Shown here in pieces: positions 1 through 8,647 of a DNA stretch of 64,000 bases (positions are counted from its first letter, which is position 1; each line of letters starts with the position of its first letter). The position numbers and the translations under genes are program-made. The notes under the pieces were generated by a model, which had not been told where the DNA came from, did not search any database, and worked only from the letters and a program-made list of their open reading frames with translations. The stretch comes from Acidobacteriota bacterium (GTDB taxonomy: Bacteria; Acidobacteriota; Holophagae; Holophagales; Holophagaceae), in NCBI GenBank assembly GCA_021794095.1, contig JAJYRN010000001.1, positions 248,001 to 312,000 of the forward strand, given 5' to 3'.

Positions 1-434
1 GGCAGCGGCAGTAGGGCCTTGGAGAGGAACTGCACCTCCTTCACCCGCACGCTCAACTCGCCAGTCTTCGTGCGCATGAGGGGCCCGGTGATGCTGATGA
101 AGTCGCCGAGGTCCAGGAGCTTCAGGATGTCCCAGCCGGGCTCGGCCACGTCGTCCTTGCGGAAGAAGGCCTGCAGCTTCTCGCCGTTCTCGGTGAGGTG
201 CGCGAACACGCTCTTCCCCATCTCCCGGAGGGTGAGTAGGCGGCCCATGACGGACACGGTGCGACCCAGGCCCTCCAGCTTCTCGTTGGGCCAGGCCTCC
301 GCATCCGTATACTGCGCCACGAGGCTCGCGAGACCCTGGGTCCGCTTCGCTTTCCGGGGCCACACCTCCAGGCCCAGGGCCTTCAGCTTCCCGAGCTTCT
401 CGAGGCGCGCATCGCGGTACTGATTGGGCTGCAT
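1..434 (-). CDS. lysS: Lysyl-tRNA synthetase, N-terminal part (cut by window edge)
   Basis: Class II lysyl-tRNA synthetase, which charges tRNA-Lys in the cytoplasm. Only the first 144 codons are inside the window; the catalytic core lies beyond the left edge. The visible part starts MQPNQYRDARLEKL and contains the OB-fold anticodon-binding region, with the family-typical stretches VSVMGRLLTLREMGK, LQAFFRKDD and DLGDFISITGPL. The ATG at 434 is the start usual for the family. Identification rests on this N-terminal domain, so a close class IIb paralogue (AsnRS/AspRS type) is formally possible but less likely given the wording of the motifs. Confidence 0.87.
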   Translation of the reverse strand, partial: MQPNQYRDARLEKLGKLKALGLEVWPRKAKRTQGLASLVAQYTDAEAWPNEKLEGLGRTVSVMGRLLTLREMGKSVFAHLTENGEKLQAFFRKDDVAEPGWDILKLLDLGDFISITGPLMRTKTGELSVRVKEVQFLSKALLPL

Positions 435-479
435 GGGGACTCCGGCGGCGGCTGGGCCGCGAGCTTCCAGTCTAGCGGG

Positions 480-1508
480 TCACTCCCGCCCGAACCGATA
501 GGCCGTGAAGGCCGTGATGTCCGGCGCGGTATAGGTTCCCGCTTCCTCGCTGAACCCGAAGCGCCACCGCGGCAGCCGCGTGTGCCGGAAGGTCCAGTGC
601 TGCTGCCAGCCGGCCCGGTCAATGCGCTCGATGCCGGTGTGGTAGGGACTGCCGGCATAGGCCAGCGCGACCTCGATGCCGAGGCCGGACAGGAGGCCCT
701 GCCCATCGCCCCGCCACCCCAGGCTGGCCCAGGTCCGGCTGAAAGAAGTCTTGTCCATCACCAGGCGCAGGGGGCTGTGCGAAGGCAGCCCGAGGAAGAC
801 CCGCTCCGCCTGGCCGAACACGCGCCAATGCCCGTAGCGATGCCACAGCGCCCCACCCACCAGACCATCCGTGCCCCCATCCCCCGAAAAATCGTACTGC
901 TTGCCAGTCGGCAGCTGCACCGACGCCCCCACGCGTCCCCCGGCATCCAGCGTTCCGAAGGGCCGGACCCAGGCCAGGTCCACATCCATGAGCCGCAGAT
1001 TGGGATGGGACAGATCGCCGATCACGACCCCATCCCGCTCGAGGTGGTAGGCCAGACGGTTCTTCGGGACGTACTGGCGCCCGCCCTGATCCAGCCCCAG
1101 CAGGTTGTGCCAGTTCCAGATGGCCTGATCCGTGATGCCGCCGGAACGCTCCTCCAGGCGGATCCGCAGGTTCACCCGCGAGGCGCCCACGGCGTGGGCC
1201 AGGTCCGCCGTGATCTGCCAGGCGTCGCCATCCAGCTCCGCGAAGGTGCGGCCGTCGGCGCTGTGCTCCATATCGGGGCGCAGGAACTGGCTGGTCGCTT
1301 CCAGGGCCACCTCCGTCACCCCTTCCGGCAGGGGTTCCGGAAAGCCCTCGAACCAGGCCACCCGGTTCGGCCGGGGCGTCTCCTGGGCCTGGACGGACAG
1401 GGCTGCCAGCGTCAGAAGCGACGCGCGCAGAACCTGACCCGCGGTAGCCCGCGCACGTGGGTGGAAACAGCCGGATAGATTGACGCAGGTCACGGTGCGG
1501 GCCTCCAT
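480..1508 (-). CDS. DUF3187-like exported, probably outer-membrane protein
   Basis: A 342-residue protein with an N-terminal hydrophobic stretch (RASLLTLAALSVQAQ, about residues 30-44) that looks like a signal peptide ending in AQA/QE. The rest alternates short aromatic strands (for example TDGLVGGALWHRYGHWRVFG) and ends ITAFTAYRFGRE, a C-terminal aromatic strand typical of beta-barrels. The pattern fits the DUF3187 family, whose role is not established. The chosen ATG at 1508 leaves an unusually long 29-residue leader; no better in-frame start is visible. It is divergent from citrate synthase and its function is unknown. Confidence 0.65.
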   Translation of the reverse strand: MEARTVTCVNLSGCFHPRARATAGQVLRASLLTLAALSVQAQETPRPNRVAWFEGFPEPLPEGVTEVALEATSQFLRPDMEHSADGRTFAELDGDAWQITADLAHAVGASRVNLRIRLEERSGGITDQAIWNWHNLLGLDQGGRQYVPKNRLAYHLERDGVVIGDLSHPNLRLMDVDLAWVRPFGTLDAGGRVGASVQLPTGKQYDFSGDGGTDGLVGGALWHRYGHWRVFGQAERVFLGLPSHSPLRLVMDKTSFSRTWASLGWRGDGQGLLSGLGIEVALAYAGSPYHTGIERIDRAGWQQHWTFRHTRLPRWRFGFSEEAGTYTAPDITAFTAYRFGRE

Positions 1509-1676
1509 GGAAGGACTACGCTGCCCTTGCGGAAGAACTGTACTTTGATTGATTCCGCATTGGTCATTAAAGAATGTGGCGACCTCGATAGACGATGCTC
1601 TCATAATGATCAAGCAGCACCGCGCCTGTCTCGCGTCACGCTTCCTTCCACTCCCAACCTTCCGAGGAGACCTGCC

Positions 1677-2987
1677 ATGACCCGCCTGAAGACCCGGCTT
1701 CTGGAAAAGATCCAGGAACATCGCCCCCGCACCGCGGCCCTTGTGAAGGATCACGGAAAGGTGGTCATTGACGAAGTGACCATTGACCAGTGCATCGGCG
1801 GAGCGCGGGATGTCCGCTGTCTGGTCACCGATATCTCCTACCTGGATCCCCAGGAGGGCATCCGGTTCCGCGGGAAGAACATTCCCGAAACCTTCGCAGC
1901 CCTGCCCAAGGCCGCCGGAGGCGAATATCCCACCGTGGAATCCTTCTGGTACTTCCTGCTGACCGGCGAGATCCCCACCCAGGCCGAGGCCGATGAAGTC
2001 CTGGCGGACTTCCAGACCCGCGCCAAGGTGCCCGCCTATGTCTTCGACATCCTGAAGGCCATGCCCAAGGACAGCCACCCGATGGCGATGTTCTCCACGG
2101 CGGTGCTGGCCATGCAGAAGGAGAGCGTCTTCGCCAAGAAGTACCACGAGATGAAGAAGACCGAGTACTGGGACGCGATGTACGAGGATGCCAGCAACCT
2201 CGTGGCCCGCCTGCCCGAAGTCGCCGCCTTCATCTACCGCTGGAAGTACAAGAACGGCGACATCATCGCCCCGAAGGCCGGCCTCGACCTGGGCGCCAAC
2301 TTCGCGCACATGATGGGCATCGCCAAGCCCTATGACGATGTGGCCCGGATGTACTTCATCCTCCACAGCGACCACGAGAGCGGCAACGTCAGCGCCCACA
2401 CCACCCACCTCGTGGCTTCCGCCCTGTCCGATGCCTACTACAGCTTCAGCGCCGGCCTCGATGGCCTGGCGGGCCCCCTCCACGGCCTCGCCAACCAGGA
2501 GGTGCTGGACTGGATCATGGGCTTCCAGAAGCAGCTCAACGGCGCCGAGCCCACCGAGGAGAACGTCAAGAAGGCCCTCTGGGACACGTTGAACTCCGGC
2601 CATGTCATCCCCGGCTACGGCCACGCCGTGCTGCGCAAGACCGATCCGCGCTACACCGCGCAGATGGAGTTCTGCCTCAAGCACCTGCCCCACGACCCGC
2701 TCTTCAAGCTGGTCAACATGATCTACAAGGTCGCTCCCGGCGTGCTTACCGAGCAGGGCAAGACCAAGAACCCCTGGCCCAACGTGGATGCGCAGAGTGG
2801 CGTGATCCAGTGGTACTACGGCCTGAAGGAGTACGACTTCTACACCGTGCTCTTCGGCGTGGGCCGCGCCCTGGGGGTGCTGGCCAACATCACCTGGGAC
2901 CGCGCCCTCGGCTATGCCCTGGAGCGCCCCAAGTCCGTCACCACCGACATGCTCGAAGAGTGGGCGGCCAAGGGCGGACGGAAGTAG
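1677..2987 (+). CDS. gltA: Citrate synthase, eukaryote-like type
   Basis: Condenses acetyl-CoA and oxaloacetate to citrate, the entry step of the TCA cycle. The 436-residue protein is much closer in wording to mitochondrial citrate synthases than to the E. coli type: HSDHESGNVSAHTTHLV, LAGPLHGLANQEVL and GYGHAVLRKTDPRYTAQ carry the catalytic histidines and substrate-binding residues. Citrate synthases of this kind are known from Geobacter. The start is the ATG at 1677, preceded by GAGGAGA at a proper distance; an upstream in-frame ATG at 1527 has no such site. A strong bidirectional terminator separates it from pyrG. Confidence 0.95.
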   Translation: MTRLKTRLLEKIQEHRPRTAALVKDHGKVVIDEVTIDQCIGGARDVRCLVTDISYLDPQEGIRFRGKNIPETFAALPKAAGGEYPTVESFWYFLLTGEIPTQAEADEVLADFQTRAKVPAYVFDILKAMPKDSHPMAMFSTAVLAMQKESVFAKKYHEMKKTEYWDAMYEDASNLVARLPEVAAFIYRWKYKNGDIIAPKAGLDLGANFAHMMGIAKPYDDVARMYFILHSDHESGNVSAHTTHLVASALSDAYYSFSAGLDGLAGPLHGLANQEVLDWIMGFQKQLNGAEPTEENVKKALWDTLNSGHVIPGYGHAVLRKTDPRYTAQMEFCLKHLPHDPLFKLVNMIYKVAPGVLTEQGKTKNPWPNVDAQSGVIQWYYGLKEYDFYTVLFGVGRALGVLANITWDRALGYALERPKSVTTDMLEEWAAKGGRK

Positions 2988-3022
2988 GCCGGGAAGGTTC
3001 CACCTTCTTCCAGTCCTCACGC

Positions 3023-3058
3023 AGAAAAGGGGCGGGCCGCTGGGCCCGCCCCTTTTCT
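3023..3058. terminator. Bidirectional intrinsic terminator between gltA and pyrG
   Basis: A perfect 16-bp stem (3023-3038 with 3043-3058) and a 4-nt GCTG loop. The outer part of the stem is AGAAAAGG/CCTTTTCT, giving a U-rich tail on both strands after a GC core. It lies between two convergent genes and would end both. Confidence 0.92.
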
Positions 3059-3071
3059 GTGCCGCCGGAGA

Positions 3072-4682
3072 TCAGCCGCGCGCTTCGGCGCTGGCCTTCA
3101 CGAAGGCCGTGAACAGCGGGTGCGGGTTGAGGGGCCGGCTCTTGAACTCGGGGTGGAACTGGCAGGCCAGGAAGTACGGATGGTCCTCGAGCTCCACGAT
3201 CTCCACGAACACGCCATCCGGGCTCATGCCCGTAAAGCGCAGGCCGCGATCCTCCAGGGGCTTCCGGTACTCGTGGTTGAACTCGTACCGGTGGCGATGC
3301 CGCTCGCGGATCTCACCGGTGCCGTAGGCCCGTTCGGCCTGGCTGCCCGGGGTCAGGCGGCAGGGATAGGCACCGAGCCGCATGGTGCCGCCCAGTTCTT
3401 CCACATCCACCAGCTCCCGGAGCTTGAAGATGACCTTGTGCCTCGGCGCCTCGTCGAACTCGGTGGAATCGGCGCCCTCGAGCCCCACGACGTTCCGGGC
3501 GAACTCGACGGAGGCCATCTGCATCCCCAGGCAGATGCCGAAGAACGGGATCCGGTGCTCCCGAGCGTACTGGATGGACTTGATCATGCCGCGGGTACCC
3601 CGCACGCCAAAGCCGCCGGGCACCAGGATCCCATCGCAATCCTGGAGGAAAGGCGCTGGATCCTGGTTCTCCAGATCCTCCGCTTCGATCCACTTCAGGT
3701 CCACCTGGGTTTCCAGGCCGTAGCCGGCGTGGTGCAGGGCCTCGATGAGGCTCTTGTAGCTTTCCTTGAATTCCACGTACTTGCCCACCACGGCGATGCG
3801 CACGCTGCCCTTGGGATTGCGGATGCGGTGCAGCAGGTTCTGCCAGGCGCTGAGATCCGGCGCCCGGTCGCCCAGCCCGAGCAGGGCCGCCACCTTGGTG
3901 TCCAGGCCCTCATCATGGAGATTCAGGGGCACCTCGTAGATGGAGTGCGCGTCCCGGCCGCTGAACACGGCATCTGGCGTGACCGAGCAGAACAGGGCGA
4001 TCTTGTCCTTCAGCTCGCGGGGGATGTTCACGTCGGCACGGCACAGGAGCACATCCGGCTGGATGCCCAGCGCCCGCAGCTCCTTGACGCTGTGCTGGGT
4101 GGGCTTGGATTTCAACTCGCCCGCCACCTTGATGTAGGGCACATAGGTGAGGTGCATGTTGAGGGCGTTGGCCTTCATCTGGGCGTCCAGGCCCGCCTCG
4201 AGCTTGAACTGCCGGATGGCCTCCAGGAACGGCTGGCTCTCGATGTCGCCCACGGTGCCACCGATCTCGACGATCACCACGTCCATGTCCTTGGCGACCT
4301 TCTTCATCACGCTCTTGATCTCGTCCGTGATGTGGGGGATCACCTGCACTGTCTTGCCCAGGTAGTCGCCGCGCCGCTCCTTCTGGATCACCGTGTTGTA
4401 GATCTTGCCGGTGGTGATGGTGTGGTTGTGCGTGGTCGGCACGGAGGTGAACCGCTCGTAGTGGCCCAGGTCCAGATCTGTCTCAGCGCCATCGTCGGTG
4501 ACGAACACCTCGCCGTGCTGGAAGGGCGACATCGTGCCCGGATCCACGTTGAGGTAGGGGTCCATCTTCATGAGCGTGACCTTCAGCCCGCGGGCCTCCA
4601 GCAACGCCCCCAGGCTGGCCGCTGCAATGCCCTTGCCCAGGGAGCTCAGCACACCGCCGGTCACGAACACGTACTTAGTCAT
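3072..4682 (-). CDS. pyrG: CTP synthase
   Basis: Makes CTP from UTP, ATP and glutamine. The 536-residue protein has the usual length and two-domain layout: the N-terminal synthetase domain begins [19 protein letters not shown] with the P-loop-like [10 protein letters not shown] and has the GTVGDIES motif; the C-terminal class I glutamine amidotransferase domain has the nucleophile loop [11 protein letters not shown] and the histidine/glutamate pair in QFHPEF near the end. The start is the family-standard MTKY ATG. It is convergent with gltA and followed upstream by the GxxExxY element. Confidence 0.97.
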   Translation of the reverse strand: MTKYVFVTGGVLSSLGKGIAAASLGALLEARGLKVTLMKMDPYLNVDPGTMSPFQHGEVFVTDDGAETDLDLGHYERFTSVPTTHNHTITTGKIYNTVIQKERRGDYLGKTVQVIPHITDEIKSVMKKVAKDMDVVIVEIGGTVGDIESQPFLEAIRQFKLEAGLDAQMKANALNMHLTYVPYIKVAGELKSKPTQHSVKELRALGIQPDVLLCRADVNIPRELKDKIALFCSVTPDAVFSGRDAHSIYEVPLNLHDEGLDTKVAALLGLGDRAPDLSAWQNLLHRIRNPKGSVRIAVVGKYVEFKESYKSLIEALHHAGYGLETQVDLKWIEAEDLENQDPAPFLQDCDGILVPGGFGVRGTRGMIKSIQYAREHRIPFFGICLGMQMASVEFARNVVGLEGADSTEFDEAPRHKVIFKLRELVDVEELGGTMRLGAYPCRLTPGSQAERAYGTGEIRERHRHRYEFNHEYRKPLEDRGLRFTGMSPDGVFVEIVELEDHPYFLACQFHPEFKSRPLNPHPLFTAFVKASAEARG

Positions 4683-4704
4683 CGCTCACTCCGCAAAACG
4701 AATC

Positions 4705-4734
4705 ACCGCCAAGACACCAAGAACGCCAAGAAAA
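4705..4734. repeat. CGCCAAG-type repeat, left arm of inverted pair
   Basis: The sequence ACCGCCAAGACACCAAGAACGCCAAGAAAA (30 bases) is a degenerate three-unit CGCCAAGA repeat. The same sequence, with a few changes, occurs inverted at 5161-5189 on the other side of the GxxExxY gene, so the two copies flank that gene head to head. Confidence 0.85.
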
Positions 4735-5217
4735 TCAAACTGAGCACGAAGGGCCACTCGGAAAATCAGAGGCCGCTGCATGAAGAATCTTCCGCACGAT
4801 TCCCTCTTTCATGAGGGTGACGTTGAAGTTCAAGAGAAAACCCAGACGTAGGCTCGACAATTTCAGATATGTCAGAAGCTGGGCGTGATGCACCGGGAGG
4901 AGGCGTTCCACTGACTTCAATTCCTGGATGACCAAGTCATCCACCACCAAATCCAATCGAAGGCCAGCATCCAGTTTGAGCGTGCCGTAATGAATGGGTA
5001 GCGCCACCTGTCTCTTCACGTGATGCCCACGCTGCTCCAGTTCACAGGCCATGCATATTTCGTACACACTCTCCAGCAGGCCCGGCCCTAACGCCGCATG
5101 CACCTTGATGGCCGCATCCACGATTGAAGTCGCCAGACGCTCCTCGGCTTCATCCAAATCCTTTCTTGGCGTCTTGGCGTCTTGGCGGTGGTCATTTTCT
5201 TTCTTTTGAAAACTCAC
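4735..5217 (-). CDS. GxxExxY family protein
   Basis: A 160-residue protein with the family signature GLLESVYE (residues about 46-53), which matches GxxExxY, followed by LELKxxER-like QELKSVERL. The family resembles PD-(D/E)XK nucleases but has no proven role. The first codon is a GTG at 5217 that overlaps the argS stop by 4 nt. Residues about 7-20 (ENDHRQDAKTPRK) are encoded by a CGCCAAGAC repeat, so the native start may lie downstream, for instance the TTG at 5157. The gene plus its flanking inverted repeats looks like a unit inserted between argS and pyrG. Confidence 0.78.
   Translation of the reverse strand: MSFQKKENDHRQDAKTPRKDLDEAEERLATSIVDAAIKVHAALGPGLLESVYEICMACELEQRGHHVKRQVALPIHYGTLKLDAGLRLDLVVDDLVIQELKSVERLLPVHHAQLLTYLKLSSLRLGFLLNFNVTLMKEGIVRKILHAAASDFPSGPSCSV
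5161..5189. repeat. CGCCAAG-type repeat, right arm of inverted pair
   Basis: The reverse complement reads ACCGCCAAGACGCCAAGACGCCAAGAAAG (29 bases), a three-unit CGCCAAGAC repeat. It is inverted relative to 4705-4734 and lies inside the 5' end of the GxxExxY reading frame. Confidence 0.85.
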
Positions 5218-7094
5218 ATTTCCTCCGGGGCCTGGATGCCCATGAGGAAGAGGCCCTGGCGGAGGACACGGGCGGTGGCGACGCAGAGGGAGAGGCGCCA
5301 GCGGCGGATGTTCGGATCCTGCACCTCGTCCTTGAGGATCGGATCATTCGTGTAGAACCCGGAGAAGGCCCGGGCGATGGACACCAGTTGCCGGGCCAGC
5401 GGTGTGGCCATGCATCCCTCGCCGACGGCCTGCACGGCACCCGGGAATCCCGCCAGCTCGAACAGAAGCGCCTGGGCGTGGGGCGAATCCAGGCCAACCG
5501 GATCTTCTTGGGAACCCGGCCAGGCCCCCCTGCTCAGTTCGAGGGGCTTGAAGGCGATGCAGGGGCCTGCCGCGCCATCCGGCGTCGCCACCGGCTTGGC
5601 CCAATCCCCAAACCTGGAGTCCTCTGGGAAATTCGGGTGAGTGCCCCCCTTCCGCAGCACGCTCATGATGCGGGCATGGGCGTACTGCACGTAGGGGCCG
5701 GTGTCGCCGTCGAGGGCGATGACGCGGTCCCAGGTGAAGGTGATGGGCTTCACGCGGTCGTTCATGGCGTCGAAGAACACCACGGCGCCCATGCCCAGCA
5801 TCTCGGCCACCTCGGCCTTGTCCTTCAGGTCGGGGTTCTTCTCCGCGATGATGGCGGCCACGCGCTCGCGGGCCTCGTCCAGCACGTCCTCCAGGAAGAT
5901 GACGTTGCCCTTGCGGGTGCTCATCTTGCCTTCGGGCAGCTTGACCATGCCGAAGGGCGTGTGGACCATGCGGCCCTTGAACCAGGGATCCAGCTTGTCC
6001 AGCACGGCGAAGATCTGCTGGAAGTGCAGCACCTGGTCCGTGCCCACCACGTAGAGGCACTTCTCGAAGTCCGGGTAGGCCTCCTTCCGGTAGAGGGCCG
6101 CGGCCAGGTCGCGGGTGGCGTAGATGCTGGTGCCGTCGGCCTTCTGCACCAGGCAGGGCGTGGCGATGCCCACGTCCTCCAGGTTCACGATGCGGGCGCC
6201 GCGGTCGCCCTCCACCAGCAGGCCTTTCTTCTCAAGGAGATCCAGCGTGGATGCGAGCCGGTCCTCGTAGAAGGCCTCCCCCTGGTCCAGGGTGTCGAAG
6301 GCCACGCCCAGCCGGTCGTAGATGCGCTGGAACTCCGCCAGCGAGAGATTCCTGAATTTTTTCCATCGCTCTCTCGCGACCCCATCCCCGTTTTCCAAGC
6401 GCTTGAACCAGTCGCGGGCGACATCCCGCTTGGCGGGATTCTGTTCCTCTTCGGCGTGGAAGCGCACGTAGAGCTGGAAGAGGCGGAAGAGCGGCGTGCG
6501 GCGCTTTTCAGGGGCGGGCTCGGCCCAGTCGAAGTCCCATTCCAGGTCGGGATTCTGCTTTTCAGCCCATTCTTCATAGGCCGCCAACAGCGTTCCGAAC
6601 TGCGTGCCCCAGTCGCCCAGGTGGTTGAGGCGATGCACCTCGTAACCCAGAAACTGGTGTACCTGGGCCAGGGCGTGGCCGATCATCGTCGAGCGCAGGT
6701 GGCCGATGGTGAAGAGCTTGGCGATGTTCGGCGAGCTGTACTCGACGATCACCTTCTTGCCGTTCGCGGGGCGGGCGCCGAAGGGCTGGCCCGCGGGGGC
6801 CTCCAGGATGGCCCCCAGCACGGCCTGGGCCCGGGTTTCGGGCCGCAGTTTGAGGTTCAGGTAGGGGCCCGCGGCCACCACCTCCGCGCCCTCGATTCCG
6901 GGCAAACTCGAAACCAGCTCCTTGGCCAGCTGGACTGGGTTCGTCCCCCTCTGCTTGGCCGCACGGAAGCAGGGGAAGGCGAGATCCCCCATCTCCCCCG
7001 ATTTGGGGCGGTCCAGGACGATCTCCAGGCCTGAAAGCTTTTCCTCCAGCTGCTGCCGGAAGGTGTCTCGAAAGTCGTCCATCCGGTACGTCAT
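5214..7094 (-). CDS. argS: Arginyl-tRNA synthetase
   Basis: Class I synthetase that charges tRNA-Arg. The 626-residue protein has the HIGH-type motif in SSPNIAKLFTIGHLRST, the KMSK-type motif GKMSTRKGNV and the C-terminal all-alpha DALR anticodon-binding region. The ATG at 7094 overlaps the stop of the transketolase gene by 4 nt (ATGA), so the two are probably co-transcribed; a second ATG four codons on is possible. The C-terminal part carries a low-similarity loop (about residues 480-530) that is somewhat longer than usual. Confidence 0.96.
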   Translation of the reverse strand: MTYRMDDFRDTFRQQLEEKLSGLEIVLDRPKSGEMGDLAFPCFRAAKQRGTNPVQLAKELVSSLPGIEGAEVVAAGPYLNLKLRPETRAQAVLGAILEAPAGQPFGARPANGKKVIVEYSSPNIAKLFTIGHLRSTMIGHALAQVHQFLGYEVHRLNHLGDWGTQFGTLLAAYEEWAEKQNPDLEWDFDWAEPAPEKRRTPLFRLFQLYVRFHAEEEQNPAKRDVARDWFKRLENGDGVARERWKKFRNLSLAEFQRIYDRLGVAFDTLDQGEAFYEDRLASTLDLLEKKGLLVEGDRGARIVNLEDVGIATPCLVQKADGTSIYATRDLAAALYRKEAYPDFEKCLYVVGTDQVLHFQQIFAVLDKLDPWFKGRMVHTPFGMVKLPEGKMSTRKGNVIFLEDVLDEARERVAAIIAEKNPDLKDKAEVAEMLGMGAVVFFDAMNDRVKPITFTWDRVIALDGDTGPYVQYAHARIMSVLRKGGTHPNFPEDSRFGDWAKPVATPDGAAGPCIAFKPLELSRGAWPGSQEDPVGLDSPHAQALLFELAGFPGAVQAVGEGCMATPLARQLVSIARAFSGFYTNDPILKDEVQDPNIRRWRLSLCVATARVLRQGLFLMGIQAPEEM

Positions 7095-7924
7095 CAGTCC
7101 GCCAGCTCAGCCAGGGCCTTCTCGTAGTCCTCGGTCTTGGGGGCCACGCCGTGCCAGCCCGCCTGGTTCTCCATGAAGCTCACGCCCTTGCCCTTGACCG
7201 TGCGGGCGCAGATCATCGCGGGCTGGCCCTTCACGGTCCGGGCCCAGGCGAAGGCCTCGAGGATCTGCGTGAAGTCGTGGCCGTCAATCTCCTTCACGGC
7301 CCAGCCGAAGGCCCGCCACTTGTCCGCCACGGGGTTGATGTTCATGACCTTCTTCACCTCGCCGTCAATCTGCAGGCCGTTCAGGTCCTGGATGACGCAG
7401 AGGTTGTCCAGCTTGTGGTGGGGCGCGGCCATGGCCGCCTCCCAGATCACGCCCTCCTGGCTCTCCCCGTCGCCGATCACGCAGTACACGCGCTGGGGTT
7501 TCTTCTGGACCTTCAGGCCGATGGCGATGCCCACGGCCTGGGGCAGACCCTGGCCCAGGCTGCCGGTGGTGACCTCCACGCCCGGGGTGTAGTGGTTCTC
7601 GGCATGGCCCTGGAGCCGGGTCGGGTACTGGCGGAAAGTGGTCAGCCAAGCCTTGGGGAAGAAGCCCTGGTCGGCCAGCAGGGCGTACTGGGTGGGGCAG
7701 GCGTGACCCTTGGAAAGCACGAAGCGGTCCCGCTCGGGATCCGTGGGATCCTCCGGAAACACCGTCATCTCGTGGTAGTAGAGCGCCACCCCCAGATCCA
7801 GCCAGCTCAAGCTGCCGCCCGGGTGGCCGCTCTGGGCCGAGTACACCTGCAGCAGGACATCCCGGCGCAGGGCTTTCGCCTTGGCCGCAAGCTCCAGCAA
7901 GGTCTCCAATCGTTGTTGCGGCAT
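7094..7924 (-). CDS. Transketolase N-terminal subunit
   Basis: The 276-residue protein corresponds to the first half of transketolase, the thiamine diphosphate-binding part. It shows SAQSGHPGGSLSWLD near the N-terminus and the cofactor motif GDGESQEGVIWEAA. Many anaerobes split transketolase into two genes, the second encoding the pyrimidine-binding half; here argS follows instead and no C-terminal half is present in the window. The start at 7924 (MPQQRLETLL) has GGAAGG upstream and agrees with family N-termini; an in-frame ATG at 7960 would add 12 residues. Confidence 0.88.
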   Translation of the reverse strand: MPQQRLETLLELAAKAKALRRDVLLQVYSAQSGHPGGSLSWLDLGVALYYHEMTVFPEDPTDPERDRFVLSKGHACPTQYALLADQGFFPKAWLTTFRQYPTRLQGHAENHYTPGVEVTTGSLGQGLPQAVGIAIGLKVQKKPQRVYCVIGDGESQEGVIWEAAMAAPHHKLDNLCVIQDLNGLQIDGEVKKVMNINPVADKWRAFGWAVKEIDGHDFTQILEAFAWARTVKGQPAMICARTVKGKGVSFMENQAGWHGVAPKTEDYEKALAELAD

Positions 7925-8101
7925 CGCCCCCATCCTTCCCCGGAGGCCCAGCGCCTCCAACTAGGATCCCCCAGGGCGGCCCCGGCGGGAAGGGGCCGAA
8001 TGACCCCAAGGCCCCGCCTTTTCCCCTTGACCCACGGCCCTTTCGCGATAGCATGGTCATTCGCGCTTACCCTGCCGTCTGGGGAAGCAGGAGACGCCCT
8101 C

Positions 8102-8365
8102 ATGGCCAATCACAAGTCCGCCGCCAAAAAAGCCCGCCGCGATGCCGAGGCCCGCCTCCGTAACCGCAGCAACCGTTCGTCTCTGAAGACCGCCGTCAAG
8201 AAGTTCCTGACGGTGATCGCCGAGGGGAACAAGGCCGAGGCCGCGAAGCTCCTGCCCGAGACCCAGGGCCTCGTGGACAAGGCCTGCCGGAAGGGTGTCA
8301 TGCACAAGAACGCCGCCGACCGCACCAAGTCCCGCCTCGCCGCCAAAGTGAACCATCTGGCGTAA
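8102..8365 (+). CDS. rpsT: 30S ribosomal protein S20
   Basis: An 87-residue, very basic protein beginning MANHKSAAKKARR, which is diagnostic for S20, and ending AAKVNHLA. It binds 16S rRNA early in 30S assembly. It is monocistronic and divergent from the transketolase gene. The last codons of the gene are part of a 106-bp tandem repeat that also duplicates its terminator. Confidence 0.97.
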   Translation: MANHKSAAKKARRDAEARLRNRSNRSSLKTAVKKFLTVIAEGNKAEAAKLLPETQGLVDKACRKGVMHKNAADRTKSRLAAKVNHLA

Positions 8366-8387
8366 CGGATATTCAATGCATCACCGA

Positions 8388-8413
8388 GGACCCGGAGTGC
8401 CGGGTCCTTTTGT
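8388..8413 (+). terminator. rpsT terminator, copy 1
   Basis: An 8-bp stem GGACCCGG/CCGGGTCC with an AGTG loop, followed by TTTTGTTT. It is 22 nt after the rpsT stop. Confidence 0.93.
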
Positions 8414-8493
8414 TTCAGCGGTCTTGCGTATCCCCGCAGGGGATACCAAGAGAGTGAACCATCTGGCGTAACGGATATTCAATGCATCACCGA

Positions 8494-8519
8494 GCACCCG
8501 GAGTGCCGGGTCCTTTTGT
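8494..8519 (+). terminator. rpsT terminator, copy 2 (stem damaged)
   Basis: Same structure as copy 1, but a C at 8495 replaces G, giving a C-C mismatch in the second pair of the stem. It is probably a weaker terminator. Confidence 0.7.
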
Positions 8520-8599
8520 TTCAGCGGTCTTGCGTATCCCCGCAGGGGATACCAAGAGAGTGAACCACCTGGCGTAACGGATATTCAATGCATCGCCGA

Positions 8600-8624
8600 G
8601 GACCCGGAGTGCCGGGTCCTTTTG
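8600..8624 (+). terminator. rpsT terminator, copy 3
   Basis: An intact GGACCCGG/CCGGGTCC stem with AGTG loop followed by TTTTGTT. It lies 23 nt from the stop of the convergent antiporter gene. Confidence 0.85.
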
Positions 8625-8647
8625 TTATGTCGAGGCCGGCTACCGGT

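Larger units (their letters stand above)
8348..8626 (+). repeat. 106-bp tandem repeat, 2.6 copies, spanning the rpsT tail and terminator
   Basis: Copies begin at 8348, 8454 and 8560, each starting GTGAACCA/GTGAACCAC with the last six sense codons and stop of rpsT. Each then holds an intrinsic terminator; the first two also hold a second hairpin (stem TATCCCC/GGGGATA, 8429-8445 and 8535-8551). Only a few positions differ between copies, among them a G-to-C change at 8495. The third copy stops just after the terminator. Confidence 0.95.

Noticed and set aside
1527-1676. N-terminal extension of citrate synthase from an upstream ATG
   Set aside because: The extra 50 residues show no homology and no ribosome-binding site; the ATG at 1677 has GAGGAGA.
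8348-8626. Extra small genes in the 106-bp repeats
   Set aside because: The repeated GTGAACCATCTGGCG is the copied tail of rpsT followed at once by the stop; no frame continues.
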